From the NCBI GenBank assembly GCA_030066595.1, contig JASJBI010000001.1, positions 23,541 through 87,540 on the forward strand: a stretch of DNA of 64,000 nt, read 5' to 3'. This document shows, in pieces, positions 8,663 through 18,368 of this stretch. How positions within the stretch are numbered: the first letter of the stretch is position 1; each line of letters begins with the position of its first letter. The translations under genes and the position numbers were made by a program. This stretch comes from Alphaproteobacteria bacterium. GTDB lineage: Bacteria; Pseudomonadota; Alphaproteobacteria; JAJFFI01. The notes below the pieces were generated by a model. The model was not told where the DNA came from and searched no databases. It saw only the letters and a list, made by a program, of their open reading frames with translations.

Positions 8663-9370
8663 ATGGCTAAGGATCGAGACAAGCTGCCGAGCAAGACGAG
8701 CGCATCTGAGGTCGATGCGTTCCTGGACAAGGTCGCCCGGATGCCTGTGGTCAAGGCGCCGGGCAAGCGCGGCCGGCTGATCTTCGCGATGGACGCGACC
8801 GCGTCGCGCGAACCGACCTGGGATCGCGCCTGTCACATCCAGGCGGAGATGTTCACCGAGACCGACGCGCTCGGCGGCCTCGACGTCCAACTCGCCTTCT
8901 ATCGCGGTTTCGGCGATTTCCGCGCCACCGCCTGGGCCGGCAGTTCCAAGGAACTGCTCGACGTCATGACCGGCGTGCGCTGCCTGGGCGGCCAGACCCA
9001 GATCGCCAAGGTGCTGCGCCACGCCGTGCGCGAGACCAAGCAAAAGAAGGTCGACGCCCTGGTCTTCGTCGGCGACTGCTGCGAGGAGGACGTCGACCAG
9101 CTGTGCCACATCGCCGGTCAGCTCGGCCTCTTGGGCGTGCCCGCATTCATGTTCCACGAAGGTGCCGAACCGGTGGCGCGCTCGGCCTTCCAGCAGATCG
9201 CCCGGCTCACGGGCGGCGCCTGCTGCAGCTTCGATGCCGCCAGCGCCCAGCAGCTGCGCGACCTGCTGGCGGCGGTCGCGGTGTTCGCGGCCGGCGGCCG
9301 GCCTGCGCTCGAGGACTACTCGGCTCGCAAGGGCGGCGCGGTGCGGCAGATCACCCAACAAGTCCGTTGA
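8663..9370 (+). CDS. VWA-like domain protein (hypothetical)
   Basis: 235 residues. A von Willebrand factor A fold is suggested by LIFAMDATASREPTWDRAC near residue 45, where DATAS is a D-x-T-x-S variant of the MIDAS motif. DALVFVGDCCEEDVDQLC in the middle and GVPAFMFHEGAEP (the next core strand) also fit. No signal peptide or membrane segment is seen. It lies 40 bp after mipZ and 6 bp before the J-domain gene, so the three are probably co-transcribed. It may be a metal-dependent adaptor for one of those partners; that role is inference from position. Confidence 0.75.
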   Translation: MAKDRDKLPSKTSASEVDAFLDKVARMPVVKAPGKRGRLIFAMDATASREPTWDRACHIQAEMFTETDALGGLDVQLAFYRGFGDFRATAWAGSSKELLDVMTGVRCLGGQTQIAKVLRHAVRETKQKKVDALVFVGDCCEEDVDQLCHIAGQLGLLGVPAFMFHEGAEPVARSAFQQIARLTGGACCSFDAASAQQLRDLLAAVAVFAAGGRPALEDYSARKGGAVRQITQQVR

Positions 9371-9376
9371 AGAGAG

Positions 9377-10105
9377 ATGTTTGCCTATTTCGTCCTCGGC
9401 ATCGCGCTGTTGATCGGCTTCATCCTGCTCTCCAAATGGTTCGTCACGGCCGACACCAAGAGCGTCGCCAAGGCCATCAAGATCGTGGCGGTGGTCCTGG
9501 CCGTCCTGCTGTTGATCTATCTCTTGATCAGTGGCCGCTGGGCGCTCTTGCCGGCCGTCCTGTTTGGGGCGCTGCCCTGGATCAACCGCCTGCGTGGCCT
9601 GGCGCAGGCGTTCGGAGGCTTCGGGCAAGTCGGCGGCCTCGGCCGCGGCCGGCCGTCGCCGGGCAAGGGATCGGAGCTGGAGACGCGCTTCCTGCGCATG
9701 TATCTCGACCACGACAGCGGCGAGATGGACGGCGAGGTCGTGGAAGGCCGGTTCGCGGGCCGCAACTTGAGCGAGATGGCCTTTGGCGAGCAGCTCGAGT
9801 TGCTCAGGGAGTGCTTCACGGAGGATAGCCAGTCGGCCCGCGTGCTGGAGGCCTATCTCGACCGTATCCATGGTGCCGACTGGCGCGAGCGGGCGCGCGC
9901 GGGAGATGGCGGACCGGGCGCGGGGCCGGGACACATGACCCGGGCGGAGGCCTACGAGATCCTCGGCCTCGAGCCCGGCGCCAGCGCGGACGAGATCAAG
10001 GCCGCCTACCACCGGCTGATCGGCCGCCTGCATCCGGACCAGGGCGGCTCGACCTACCTGGCCGCCAAGCTCAACGAGGCCAAGGACGTGCTGCTGGGCG
10101 GTTGA
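9377..10105 (+). CDS. Membrane-anchored J-domain (DnaJ-like) protein
   Basis: 242 residues. Two hydrophobic segments (about 2-22 and 33-70) anchor the protein. A middle region of about 110 residues resembles the conserved part of alphaproteobacterial DnaJ-like proteins (ETRFLRMYLDHDSGEMDG). The C-terminal J-domain starts near 187 (TRAEAYEILGLEPGASADEI), with the HPD tripeptide in GRLHPDQGG. HPD is needed to stimulate Hsp70 ATPase. The layout recalls Tim14/Pam18, a membrane J-protein that recruits Hsp70 to a membrane site. The start at 9377 follows GAGAG, just after the VWA stop. The client is unknown. Confidence 0.88.
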   Translation: MFAYFVLGIALLIGFILLSKWFVTADTKSVAKAIKIVAVVLAVLLLIYLLISGRWALLPAVLFGALPWINRLRGLAQAFGGFGQVGGLGRGRPSPGKGSELETRFLRMYLDHDSGEMDGEVVEGRFAGRNLSEMAFGEQLELLRECFTEDSQSARVLEAYLDRIHGADWRERARAGDGGPGAGPGHMTRAEAYEILGLEPGASADEIKAAYHRLIGRLHPDQGGSTYLAAKLNEAKDVLLGG

Positions 10106-10132
10106 GGCCGACTGCGGCCCGCGCGCCTATCC

Positions 10133-11071
10133 TCACGGCTCCCGTCCGCGCCGAAAGGCGCCGGGACCCACATCGAACGCCGTCTTGAATCGGCGGGTAA
10201 ACGAGGGCAGGGACGCATAGCCGCATCGCCGCGCGATCTCGTCGGTCGCCAGATCCGTCTCGCGCAACAAGCGCCGTGCCTTGGAGAGCCGCCAGCTGGT
10301 CAGATAGCTGATCGGCGGCACGCCCACGGTCGACGTGAACTTCTCGGCGAATTGGGCGCGCGACATGCCCGCCGATCTGGCCAGCTCGGCGATCGTCCAG
10401 GGCAGGTGCGGTGAGGTGTGGATGGCCAAGAGCGCCTTGGACAAGTGCGCATCGGCCAGCGCCGAGATGTAGCCCACCTCCGCGCCGACCTGGTCTGTTT
10501 TCATCCGCCGGACGGCCTGGATAAAGACGATCTCGAGCAACCGGCTCAGGATGCCGCGCATGCCTTGCGCGCCGAGATCCGCCTCCAGGGACAGCAATCT
10601 CAGGGTTGCGGTGGCCCAGGGCTCGCCGCCCAGATCGCGCGGCGCCAAAACGATCATGTCGGGCAGGCTGGCGATGAGCGGGTGATCGATGTCCTCGTCG
10701 AAGGCGCAGTACCCGCAGAGCAGCTGGACGCGGCCGTCGCCCTGGCCGTAGCTGAGCACGCCGGTATCGTCCACCGCGCCGCTGCGGATGATGTCCCCGA
10801 TCGGCACCGGCTTTCTCTCAGGACTGTCGGCCAGGATCTGCGCGGCGCCGTTCGGGATGATGGCCAGATCCCCTTCCGTCAGGCGGCGCCAGTCCTGCAT
10901 GCCCTGAACTCTCGCCCAGCAGGCGCCATGGCGCACCAGGTGAAAGCGAATGCGGCGCCGTTCGGTCGGCACCTCGATTGCGAATGCGCCGGTGAGATCG
11001 GTTCGGAAGTAGATGCCGCTCATCAGCTTGAGCGTGGAAAACACGTCGCTCAAGATGTCGCTTTGATCCAT
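10133..11071 (-). CDS. AraC-family transcriptional regulator
   Basis: 312 residues. The N-terminal half (about 1-190) is an AraC-type cupin sensor domain (TGAFAIEVPTERRRIRFHLV, then LCGYCAFDEDIDHPLIASLP). The C-terminal 100 residues carry the double helix-turn-helix (WTIAELARSAGMSRAQFAEK and TDEIARRCGYASLPSFTRRF). Such regulators usually activate or repress metabolic genes in response to a small ligand bound by the cupin. It is divergent from the 2-dehydropantoate reductase/LysE pair across a 117-bp AT-rich spacer, which makes that pair the obvious candidate target. The start is the ATG at 11069-11071 with a weak AGGA ahead of it. Confidence 0.9.
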   Translation of the reverse strand: MDQSDILSDVFSTLKLMSGIYFRTDLTGAFAIEVPTERRRIRFHLVRHGACWARVQGMQDWRRLTEGDLAIIPNGAAQILADSPERKPVPIGDIIRSGAVDDTGVLSYGQGDGRVQLLCGYCAFDEDIDHPLIASLPDMIVLAPRDLGGEPWATATLRLLSLEADLGAQGMRGILSRLLEIVFIQAVRRMKTDQVGAEVGYISALADAHLSKALLAIHTSPHLPWTIAELARSAGMSRAQFAEKFTSTVGVPPISYLTSWRLSKARRLLRETDLATDEIARRCGYASLPSFTRRFKTAFDVGPGAFRRGREP

Positions 11072-11188
11072 AATCCTGCAAATTACAGACGATCTGATAA
11101 GAAATAGATATTTTCCGAGAATTACAAATGAGTTGGAATCAGTCAAGCTGCCAGGAAGACATCGCGACCCCAATCCGGACCCCGACAT

Positions 11189-12124
11189 ATGGCAGAGCCG
11201 AGACCACGATTTGCGATCATGGGGAGCGGCGGCGTCGGCGGGTACTTCGGCGCCGTGCTCGCCCGGGCCGGCTACGAGACGAGCTTCATCGCGCGCGGGG
11301 CCCATTTGGAGGCCATGCGGACGTCCGGCTTGCGGGTAGAAGGCCCCGATGGCGCATTTACCGTGGCACCCATCGTCGCGACGGACGACCCGCAAGCGGT
11401 CGGGCCCGTCGATTTCGTGCTTGTCGCCGTGAAGCATTGGGACCTCGAGAGCGCCGGCACGGCCTGCCGGCCGCTCGTCGGACCGGACACCACCCTGATA
11501 TCCCTGATGAACGGTGTCGAGTCGGCAGAGGTCTTGGAGACTCTGTTCGCCGATCAGGTTCTGGGGGGCGTGGCCGAGATCTCGTCGACGATCGCTGCGC
11601 CGGGACAGATCACGCGCCTCAGCCCCTTCGCGCGCATCCGGTTCGGCGAGCTGGACGGCGCGCGCACCGCACGCGCGGACAGGCTGGAGGCGGCCCTCTC
11701 GGAGGCCGGCGTCGAGTCTGAACACAGCGCGCACATCCGGCGCGCGATCTGGGAGAAGTTCGTGTTCCTGGTGGGGCTCAGCGCGCTTACGGCCGTGACG
11801 CGCTGCCCCATCGGCGTTGTGCGGGCGGACGCGGACCTGCGCGAGCTGCTGCAGCAGGTCATGGCGGAGGCCAGGGACGTCGGCGTCGCGGCGGAGGTCG
11901 ACCTCGGCGACGATCTTCTGAGCAAACTCATGGCGTTCGTCGACGATCTGCCGGAGGGAATGCGCGCGTCGATGGCCGTCGATCTCGAGCAAGGCCGCCG
12001 CCTCGAGCTCCCTTGGCTGTCCGGCGCCGTGGTTCGATTGGGTCGCAGTCTCGAAATTGCCACGCCGGCAAATGCCTTTGTCTGCGCGGCGCTCAAGCCG
12101 CACCAGATGGGGGCGCCCCCGTAA
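11189..12124 (+). CDS. 2-dehydropantoate 2-reductase family protein (ApbA/PanE)
   Basis: 311 residues of the ketopantoate reductase fold. The N-terminal Rossmann motif is FAIMGSGGVGGYFGAVLARAG, followed by VDFVLVAVKHWDLES and LISLMNGVESAEVL. The helical C-terminal domain includes RRAIWEKFVFLVGLSALTAV, where the catalytic lysine region lies, and GMRASMAVDLEQGRRLEL. True PanE makes pantoate for coenzyme A with NADPH, but many paralogues act on other 2-keto acids. The position beside an AraC regulator and a LysE exporter suggests a peripheral rather than housekeeping role (inference), so I give no gene symbol. Confidence 0.88.
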   Translation: MAEPRPRFAIMGSGGVGGYFGAVLARAGYETSFIARGAHLEAMRTSGLRVEGPDGAFTVAPIVATDDPQAVGPVDFVLVAVKHWDLESAGTACRPLVGPDTTLISLMNGVESAEVLETLFADQVLGGVAEISSTIAAPGQITRLSPFARIRFGELDGARTARADRLEAALSEAGVESEHSAHIRRAIWEKFVFLVGLSALTAVTRCPIGVVRADADLRELLQQVMAEARDVGVAAEVDLGDDLLSKLMAFVDDLPEGMRASMAVDLEQGRRLELPWLSGAVVRLGRSLEIATPANAFVCAALKPHQMGAPP

Positions 12125-12179
12125 CGCGGCGCGGCCTGCTCAGCGCTCAAACTCGAATTCCCTTGCGAAAGGTAACGTC

Positions 12180-12797
12180 ATGACCATCGACGTGCTCATG
12201 GCCCTGGCCGGGTTTGCCTTCGTTGCGTCCATCACGCCCGGTCCGAGCAATCTGATCCTGCTGGCGTCCGGCGTGAACTTCGGCTTCTGGCGCTCGGCGC
12301 CCGTGGTGCTGGGGGTCAGCTTCGGCTTCCTCTCGATGCTGCTGATCGTGGGTCTGGGGGTCGGCCAGGTCCTGCAGACGAGCGAGACGGTCTATACGAT
12401 CCTCAAGATCGTGAGCGTGCTCTACGTCGTTTGGCTCGCCTGGAAGATCGCGACGAGTTCGCCGATGCGCGCCGAGGATGACGAGGCCGCTGCCCGCCCT
12501 TTGACCTTTTGGCAGGCTGGCCTGCTGCAATGGGTCAACCCCAAGGCGTGGACGGTCGCGCTGATCGTGACGGTCTCCTATACGAGCCCGGCGGACTATC
12601 TGCCGAGCCTCCTGCTGATCACCTTGCTGTTCGGTCTGGTGAACCTGCCGAGCATCAGCACCTGGGCGGTTTTCGGCGTGGTTCTTCGCCAAATCCTGGT
12701 GGACCCGCGCAAGGTCCGGGTCTTCAACGTGGTCATGGCGGTCCTGCTGGTCGCGTCCATGGCGCCTCTGCTGGTGGATTTCGCCGCCGGCTCATGA
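12180..12797 (+). CDS. LysE/RhtB-family amino-acid exporter
   Basis: 205 residues with about six hydrophobic segments. The N-terminal signature ITPGPSNLILLASGVNFGFW is the RhtB/LysE hallmark, and LLQWVNPKAWTVAL is the second family motif. These proteins export amino acids or related metabolites across the inner membrane, driven by the proton gradient. The ATG at 12180 follows AAAGG. It lies 55 bp after the reductase gene and is probably in the same transcript. A hydroxy-acid or amino-acid product handled by both proteins would fit, but this is not shown. Confidence 0.9.
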   Translation: MTIDVLMALAGFAFVASITPGPSNLILLASGVNFGFWRSAPVVLGVSFGFLSMLLIVGLGVGQVLQTSETVYTILKIVSVLYVVWLAWKIATSSPMRAEDDEAAARPLTFWQAGLLQWVNPKAWTVALIVTVSYTSPADYLPSLLLITLLFGLVNLPSISTWAVFGVVLRQILVDPRKVRVFNVVMAVLLVASMAPLLVDFAAGS

Positions 12798-13017
12798 TCT
12801 CAGAGCGGGCCTCCTGCCCGCCGGCGGGAAAGCACCCCCGGGTCCTGTCCCGAACCGTCGCGAATCCAGCGATCGCCACCGCGGCTCCCTCCGGGCCAGG
12901 GCGCGTGTTTCTAGGACGTTTTTCCCGTTAGGGGACTGGTAGGACCTGTCCAGGTAGCCTCATGCCCCACCGTCCTGGGTCGACCTTGCGCCCCGGCGGC
13001 GGCCTATGGCACAACTC

Positions 13018-13037
13018 CGGCGCCATTTTCGGCGCCG
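13018..13037. promoter_or_regulatory. Inverted repeat upstream of galU
   Basis: CGGCGCC at 13018-13024 pairs with GGCGCCG at 13031-13037 across a 6-nt ATTTTC loop, 30 bp before galU. No U-tract follows, so this is more likely a leader hairpin or operator than a terminator. The rest of 12798-13067 shows nothing else I can support. Confidence 0.3.
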
Positions 13038-13067
13038 ACAGCGCTACCCCTGACGAGACCAGCCCGC

Positions 13068-13949
13068 ATGCCCGCTCCCCTGAGAAAGGTGGTCTTTCCC
13101 GTCGCCGGCCTCGGCACCCGCTTTCTGCCGGCCACCAAGGCGGTCGCCAAGGAAATGCTGCCGGTGGTCGACAAGCCGTTGATCCAATACGCGGTGGAGG
13201 AGGCCGCGGCGGCGGGCATCGAGGAGTTCATCATCGTCACCGCACCGGACAAGCCCGCGATCGCGGACCACTTCGCCCCCAAGGAGGGCTTGGAGCGCCA
13301 GCTCGCGGAGAAGAACAAGTCCGCCGAGCTGGCCGCCGTGCGCGCCTGCACGCCCGCGGGCGCCCGCTTCCATTACGCCATCCAGGAGCAGCCTCTGGGT
13401 CTGGGACATGCGGTCGGCTGTGCCCGCGCCCTGGTCGGGGACGAGCCCTTTGCCGTGATCCTGCCGGACGACATGGTGCTGGCCGAGACCCCCTGCCTCA
13501 AACAGATGGCCGAGGTCTATGGCGAGACCGGCGGCAACGTGATCGCGGTCGAGGACGTGCCCCGGGAGCAGACCGCGCGCTACGGCATTCTTGACGTCGG
13601 CGCCGACGACGGTCGCCTCGCCGAGGTGCGCGGCCTGGTCGAGAAGCCGGCGCCGGACGAGGCGCCCTCGACGCTCTCCATCATCGGCCGTTATATCCTG
13701 TTGCCCGAGGTGTTTGCGCAGATCGAGACGGTCGGACGCGGCGCCGGCGGGGAGATCCAGCTCACCGACGCCATGGCGGGCATGATCGGCGCGGCGCCGT
13801 TCCACGGCCTGCGCTTCACCGGGACCCGCTACGACTGCGGCAGCAAGCTCGGCTTCCTCGAGGCGAACATCGCCTACGCGCTGGCCCGCCCGGAGATGCG
13901 TGACGGGGTCCGCGCCATGCTGGCCGAACACAAGGACCTGGGAGCCTAA
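13068..13949 (+). CDS. galU: UTP-glucose-1-phosphate uridylyltransferase
   Basis: 293 residues, the usual length. It makes UDP-glucose from glucose-1-phosphate and UTP in the cytoplasm. The nucleotide-binding motif VFPVAGLGTRFLPATKAVAK opens the protein; EMLPVVDKPLIQYAVEEA, LGLGHAVGCAR, FAVILPDDMVL and the C-terminal GTRYDCGSKLGFLEANIAYA are characteristic. It is the first gene of a three-gene sugar-nucleotide set, 3 bp before ugd, so coupled expression is likely. UDP-glucose feeds UDP-glucuronate (next gene), lipopolysaccharide and exopolysaccharide. Confidence 0.97.
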   Translation: MPAPLRKVVFPVAGLGTRFLPATKAVAKEMLPVVDKPLIQYAVEEAAAAGIEEFIIVTAPDKPAIADHFAPKEGLERQLAEKNKSAELAAVRACTPAGARFHYAIQEQPLGLGHAVGCARALVGDEPFAVILPDDMVLAETPCLKQMAEVYGETGGNVIAVEDVPREQTARYGILDVGADDGRLAEVRGLVEKPAPDEAPSTLSIIGRYILLPEVFAQIETVGRGAGGEIQLTDAMAGMIGAAPFHGLRFTGTRYDCGSKLGFLEANIAYALARPEMRDGVRAMLAEHKDLGA

Positions 13950-13952
13950 GCC

Positions 13953-15275
13953 ATGCGCATCGCCATGATCGGGACCGGCTATGTGGGCTTGGTGTCCGGG
14001 GCCTGCTTCTCGGAGTTCGGCGTGGATGTGGTCTGCGTCGACAAGGACGAGAGCAAGATCAAGACGCTCGAAGCCGGCGGCCTCCCGATCTACGAGCCCG
14101 GCCTCGATAACCTGGTTGTGGCCAACAGGCGGGCCGGGCGGCTGTCCTTCACCACGGATCTGGCCGGCGCCGTGGCCGAGGCGGACGCGGTCTTCATCGC
14201 GGTCGGCACACCCAGCCGGCGCGGCGACGGGCACGCCGATCTGTCCTACGTCTTCGCCGCCGCCGAGGAGATCGCCAAGGCGCTCGACGGCTACACGGTC
14301 GTGGTCACCAAGTCCACCGTGCCGGTCGGGACCGGCCGCGAGGTCAAGCACATCATCGCCAACACCCGCCCGGATGCGGACTTCGACGTGGTTTCGAACC
14401 CGGAGTTCCTGCGCGAAGGCTCGGCGATCAACGATTTCATGCGGCCGGACCGGGTCGTCATCGGGATCGAAGGCCACCGGGCGCGGGAGCTGATGCGCGA
14501 GCTGTATCGTCCGCTCTATCTGGCGGAGACGCCGATCATCTTCACCTCATTGGAGACCGCCGAGCTGATCAAATACGCGGCCAACACCTTCCTGGCCACC
14601 AAGATCACCTTCATCAACGAGGTCGCGGATCTTTGCGAGCGGGTCGGCGCCAATGTGCACGACGTCGCCAAGGGGATCGGGCTGGACGGCCGGATCGGCC
14701 GCAAGTTCCTGCATCCCGGGCCGGGATATGGCGGGTCCTGCTTCCCCAAGGACACCCTGGCCCTGGTGCGCACGGCCCAGGAGGCGGGCGCGCCTCTGCG
14801 GATCATCGAGACGGTGGTCGACATCAATGCCAAGCGCAAGCGGGCCATGGCCGACGTGGTCATCGAGACCTGCGGCGGCTCGGTCGCGGGCAAGACCATC
14901 GCCATCCTGGGTCTCACCTTCAAGCCCAACACGGACGACATGCGCGACGCGCCGAGCCTGGATATCGTGCCGGCGCTGATCGAAGCCGGCGCCAGCGTGC
15001 GGGCCTTCGATCCGGTCGGCATGGAGGAGGCCAAGAAGCTGCTGTCGGGTGTCGACTGGGGCGACGATGCCTACGCGACCATGCAGGACGCGGATGCTCT
15101 GGTCATCGTCACCGAGTGGAACGAATTCCGGGCGCTCGACCTGGAGCGGGTCAAGCGCCTGTTGAAGAGCCCGATTCTTGTGGATTTGCGAAATATTTAC
15201 GAGCCGCGGGAGATCGTTGAGCAGGGCTTTACCTATCGTTCGATCGGGCGGCCGTATCCGCCCCGCAGAGACTAG
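13953..15275 (+). CDS. ugd: UDP-glucose 6-dehydrogenase
   Basis: 440 residues. It oxidises UDP-glucose to UDP-glucuronate with two NAD+. The N-terminal NAD motif is MIGTGYVGLVSGACFSEFG; STVPVGTGREVKH, VSNPEFLREGSAINDF and the catalytic-cysteine motif PGPGYGGSCFPKDTLAL (Cys263) follow. The C-terminal UDP-binding domain includes LTFKPNTDDMRDAPSL. It lies directly after galU, which supplies its substrate. UDP-glucuronate typically goes into acidic exopolysaccharide or lipid A/LPS modification; no glycosyltransferase is in the window. Confidence 0.97.
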   Translation: MRIAMIGTGYVGLVSGACFSEFGVDVVCVDKDESKIKTLEAGGLPIYEPGLDNLVVANRRAGRLSFTTDLAGAVAEADAVFIAVGTPSRRGDGHADLSYVFAAAEEIAKALDGYTVVVTKSTVPVGTGREVKHIIANTRPDADFDVVSNPEFLREGSAINDFMRPDRVVIGIEGHRARELMRELYRPLYLAETPIIFTSLETAELIKYAANTFLATKITFINEVADLCERVGANVHDVAKGIGLDGRIGRKFLHPGPGYGGSCFPKDTLALVRTAQEAGAPLRIIETVVDINAKRKRAMADVVIETCGGSVAGKTIAILGLTFKPNTDDMRDAPSLDIVPALIEAGASVRAFDPVGMEEAKKLLSGVDWGDDAYATMQDADALVIVTEWNEFRALDLERVKRLLKSPILVDLRNIYEPREIVEQGFTYRSIGRPYPPRRD

Positions 15276-15308
15276 ACTCATTCCACCACTGGACAGAGAG
15301 CTTCAGAC

Positions 15309-16730
15309 ATGGGCGAAATCGACCGGCGTATCGGCACGACCGGGGCAGACATGCGGGCACACACTCTCGAGCCTTCGATCCTCCGCGAATACGACATCCG
15401 CGGCATTGTGGGGGAAACCTTGGGGCGCGAGGATGCCACGGCGATCGGCCGCGCCTTCGGCAGCCGGGTCATCCGGGCCGGCGGGCGTCAGGTCTGCGTC
15501 GGCTTCGACGGGCGGCTGAGCTCCCCCGATCTGACGGCCGCGCTGGTCGAAGGACTGCTGTCCACCGGATGCGATGTGCTGCGCGTCGGCCGCGGCCCGA
15601 CGCCGATGCTCTATTTCGCCGTCCACCACCTCGATGCCGATGGTGGGATCATGGTGACCGGTTCGCATAACCCGCCGGACTACAACGGCTTCAAGATGAT
15701 GCTGGGCGGCGCCGCCTTTTACGGGGACGACATCCAGAGCATCGGCACGCTGACCGCGGCCGGCGACTTCGAGACCGGCAGCGGGTCGGAGGCGGAACGG
15801 CCGGTCCTGGACGACTATGTCGCCCGGGTCACCGGCGACTATCGGGGCAACGGCGAGCTGAAGGTCGCCTGGGACTCCGGCAACGGGGCCATGGGCGAGG
15901 CGCTTGCGGCCGCGGTCCGCCGCCTGCCGGGCGAGCACATCCTGCTCAACGAGGCCATCGACGGCACCTTTCCCAACCACCACCCCGACCCGACGGTGGC
16001 GGCCAACCTGGTCCAGCTGCAGGAGACCGTGCGGGCCGAGGGCTGCGATCTGGGGATCGCCTTCGACGGGGACGGCGACCGGATCGGCGCGGTCGACGGC
16101 GGCGGGGAGATCCTGTGGGCGGATCAGCTCTTGGCGGTACTCGCCAGGGAGGTGATCGAGGAGGCCCCGGGCGCCACCATCATCGCGGACGTCAAAGCCA
16201 GCGAGGTGCTGTTCGACGAGATCGCCCGGCTGGGCGGAACGCCGCTCATGTGGAAGACCGGCCATTCCCTGATCAAGGCCAAGATGAAAGAGACGGGCGC
16301 GCCGCTTGCCGGCGAGATGAGCGGCCACATCTTTTTCGCCGACCGCTATTACGGCTTCGACGACGCGCTTTATGCCGCCGTCCGCCTGCTCAACGTGCTG
16401 TCCGCCAGCGGCGAGAGCCTGGCCCAGTTCCGCGGCCGCCTGTCTGGCGCCGTCAACACCCCGGAGCTGCGATTTCCCTGCAGCGAAGACCGCAAGGTCG
16501 CGGTCGTCGAGGAGGTGCGCGCGCGCCTGCAGGCCGCCGGCGCCGAGCTTAGCGACGTGGACGGGGTGCGCGTGAAGACACAGGACGGCTGGTGGCTGCT
16601 GCGGGCCTCGAATACCCAGGACGTGCTGGTGGCCCGGTGCGAGGCGCGCGACCAGGCGGGCATCGATCGGCTCAAGCGCACGCTGATCGCCCAGCTGGAT
16701 CAGAGCGGCATCGAGGCCCCCGACTTCTGA
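15309..16730 (+). CDS. Phosphomannomutase/phosphoglucomutase
   Basis: 473 residues of the alpha-D-phosphohexomutase family (ManB/AlgC type), which interconverts hexose 6- and 1-phosphates through a phosphoserine. The catalytic serine is Ser119 in [15 protein letters not shown]. The metal loop is [10 protein letters not shown], the sugar-specificity loop is [12 protein letters not shown], and the C-terminal phosphate-binding part includes [15 protein letters not shown]. The start could be 15309 or the internal ATG 42 bp later ([18 protein letters not shown]), where homology begins. It sits 33 bp after ugd and supplies glucose-1-P for GalU or mannose-1-P for GDP-mannose. Which substrate dominates cannot be told from sequence, so no symbol is given. 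Confidence 0.92.
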   Translation: MGEIDRRIGTTGADMRAHTLEPSILREYDIRGIVGETLGREDATAIGRAFGSRVIRAGGRQVCVGFDGRLSSPDLTAALVEGLLSTGCDVLRVGRGPTPMLYFAVHHLDADGGIMVTGSHNPPDYNGFKMMLGGAAFYGDDIQSIGTLTAAGDFETGSGSEAERPVLDDYVARVTGDYRGNGELKVAWDSGNGAMGEALAAAVRRLPGEHILLNEAIDGTFPNHHPDPTVAANLVQLQETVRAEGCDLGIAFDGDGDRIGAVDGGGEILWADQLLAVLAREVIEEAPGATIIADVKASEVLFDEIARLGGTPLMWKTGHSLIKAKMKETGAPLAGEMSGHIFFADRYYGFDDALYAAVRLLNVLSASGESLAQFRGRLSGAVNTPELRFPCSEDRKVAVVEEVRARLQAAGAELSDVDGVRVKTQDGWWLLRASNTQDVLVARCEARDQAGIDRLKRTLIAQLDQSGIEAPDF

Positions 16731-16909
16731 GGCCAGAGCATGATCGGGCCGCGCTCGTCCGGATAGTCCGAACCGAATATCTCGCTTAAGGCGATATTAA
16801 GCACAAAGGCATATGACCTAAGGCTCCCGTAACGGGCTGCCGGCTCACGCCTGCGGTGTGACACCAGGGCCGCCCGCCGCCATTGGCTTGGACATTGGGG
16901 GCTTTGGCC

Positions 16910-18298
16910 ATGAGTTCGTCCACACAGCACGGAGACATCATCGGCAAGGTCGCCGAGGAGGCTGGCGGACTCGGCATCGAAATCGCCGATGTTGCCGGCA
17001 CCGTGGACGATCTCGCCGCCTATGCGGAGCGGCAGGCCGAGATGTTCGACCGGCTGCGCCAGGCCGCCGATGCCATGGCCGGCAGCAACGATCACGTCGC
17101 GGCCGCGGCCGGCGCGGCCCAGCAGGTTGCCGCGGAGGTGACCGCCAAGGTCGAGCGTTCCTCCGTGACGCTGAATGCCTCGCTCGCGGATATCAGCAGC
17201 CTGGTCGAGGCGGTGACCGCCATCGAAGCCCATCTGGCCGGTCTGCGGCAAGCGCTCGACAAGGTCGGCGAGGTGGCCAAGAGCATCAACGCGATCGCCA
17301 AGCAGACCAATCTGCTGGCGCTCAACGCCACCATCGAGGCGGCCCGCGCCGGCGATGCCGGCAAGGGGTTCGCCGTGGTGGCCGGCGAGGTCAAACAGCT
17401 GGCCGAGCAGACCGCCTCCGCCACCGCGGAGATCGACGAGACGCTCGCGTACCTGGTCGACCAGGCGGGCCGACTGGTGGATCAGGGCACGGACAGCATG
17501 GCCAAGGCCGAATGCGTGAAGCAGGGCACCCAGGCGATCGGCGAGGTGATCGATACGGTCGGCCAGGCGGTGCGCGAGATGGACGGAGAGACTGGCCGGA
17601 TCAAGGAGGCCGCCGGCGAGATCGCCGGTCGCTGCGGCGACGTTCAAGGGGCCTTGGGAGACATGACGCGCGGCGTGGCGGAGACCAGCGGCAATCTGGC
17701 CGGTGCCCGCGACCGCTTGAACCGGCTCACGAAATCAAGTGAGCTGTTGATTTCGCTGACCGCGCAAACCGGGGTGCGGACGGTCGACAGCCCCTTCATC
17801 GATGCGGCGATGGACAACGCCGCCAAGATCTCCGAGATTTTCGAATCCGCGCTGGCGGCCGGCCGGCTCAGCGTGGATGAGCTGTTCGACACCGACTATC
17901 AGGAGATCCCCGGCAGCAACCCGCGCCAGGTCATGACGCGTTTCACCGCGTTCACCGACGAGGCCCTGCCGCCGGTGCAGGAGCGGCTGCTCGACCTGGA
18001 CGAGCGGGTGGTATTCGCGGCCGCGGTCGACCGCAACGGCTACCTGCCGACCCACAACAAGAAATTCTCCCAGCCGCAGGGCGACGACGTGGAATGGAAC
18101 ACCGCCAACTGCCGAAACCGGCGCGTCTTCGACGACCGGGTCGGGCTCGCCGCCGGCCAGAATACCGGGCCGTTCCTGCTGCAGGCCTATCGGCGCGACA
18201 TGGGCGGCGGCGTCTTTGCCATGATGAAGGATGTCTCGGCGCCGATTCTGGTTCGAGGCCGCCACTGGGGCGGCCTGCGGATCGGCTACAAGGTCTGA
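16910..18298 (+). CDS. Soluble methyl-accepting chemotaxis protein with C-terminal sensor-like domain
   Basis: 462 residues with no membrane segment. Residues 1 to about 280 are a chemoreceptor signalling coiled coil, with the hairpin tip that docks CheA/CheW around 118-165 ([20 protein letters not shown], then [19 protein letters not shown]). The C-terminal 170 residues form a separate domain ([20 protein letters not shown] ... [17 protein letters not shown] ... [17 protein letters not shown]) with the strand pattern of a Cache/PAS-like sensor. The order, output first and sensor last, is the reverse of classical receptors. The ATG at 16910 follows a GGGGG run; a TTG at 16883 is possible. The ligand is unknown and no other che gene is nearby. 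Confidence 0.88.
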   Translation: MSSSTQHGDIIGKVAEEAGGLGIEIADVAGTVDDLAAYAERQAEMFDRLRQAADAMAGSNDHVAAAAGAAQQVAAEVTAKVERSSVTLNASLADISSLVEAVTAIEAHLAGLRQALDKVGEVAKSINAIAKQTNLLALNATIEAARAGDAGKGFAVVAGEVKQLAEQTASATAEIDETLAYLVDQAGRLVDQGTDSMAKAECVKQGTQAIGEVIDTVGQAVREMDGETGRIKEAAGEIAGRCGDVQGALGDMTRGVAETSGNLAGARDRLNRLTKSSELLISLTAQTGVRTVDSPFIDAAMDNAAKISEIFESALAAGRLSVDELFDTDYQEIPGSNPRQVMTRFTAFTDEALPPVQERLLDLDERVVFAAAVDRNGYLPTHNKKFSQPQGDDVEWNTANCRNRRVFDDRVGLAAGQNTGPFLLQAYRRDMGGGVFAMMKDVSAPILVRGRHWGGLRIGYKV

Positions 18299-18368
18299 TC
18301 GCCCTTTACCTTTCCAGGTCTCTCTGGCACTAGGGACCCTTGACACGGGACGGGGCAGGGGCTCCCCG

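Noticed and set aside
12057..12179. Upstream extension of the LysE exporter
   Set aside because: It overlaps the end of the reductase gene in another frame and would put 41 Arg-rich residues before a standard family N-terminus.
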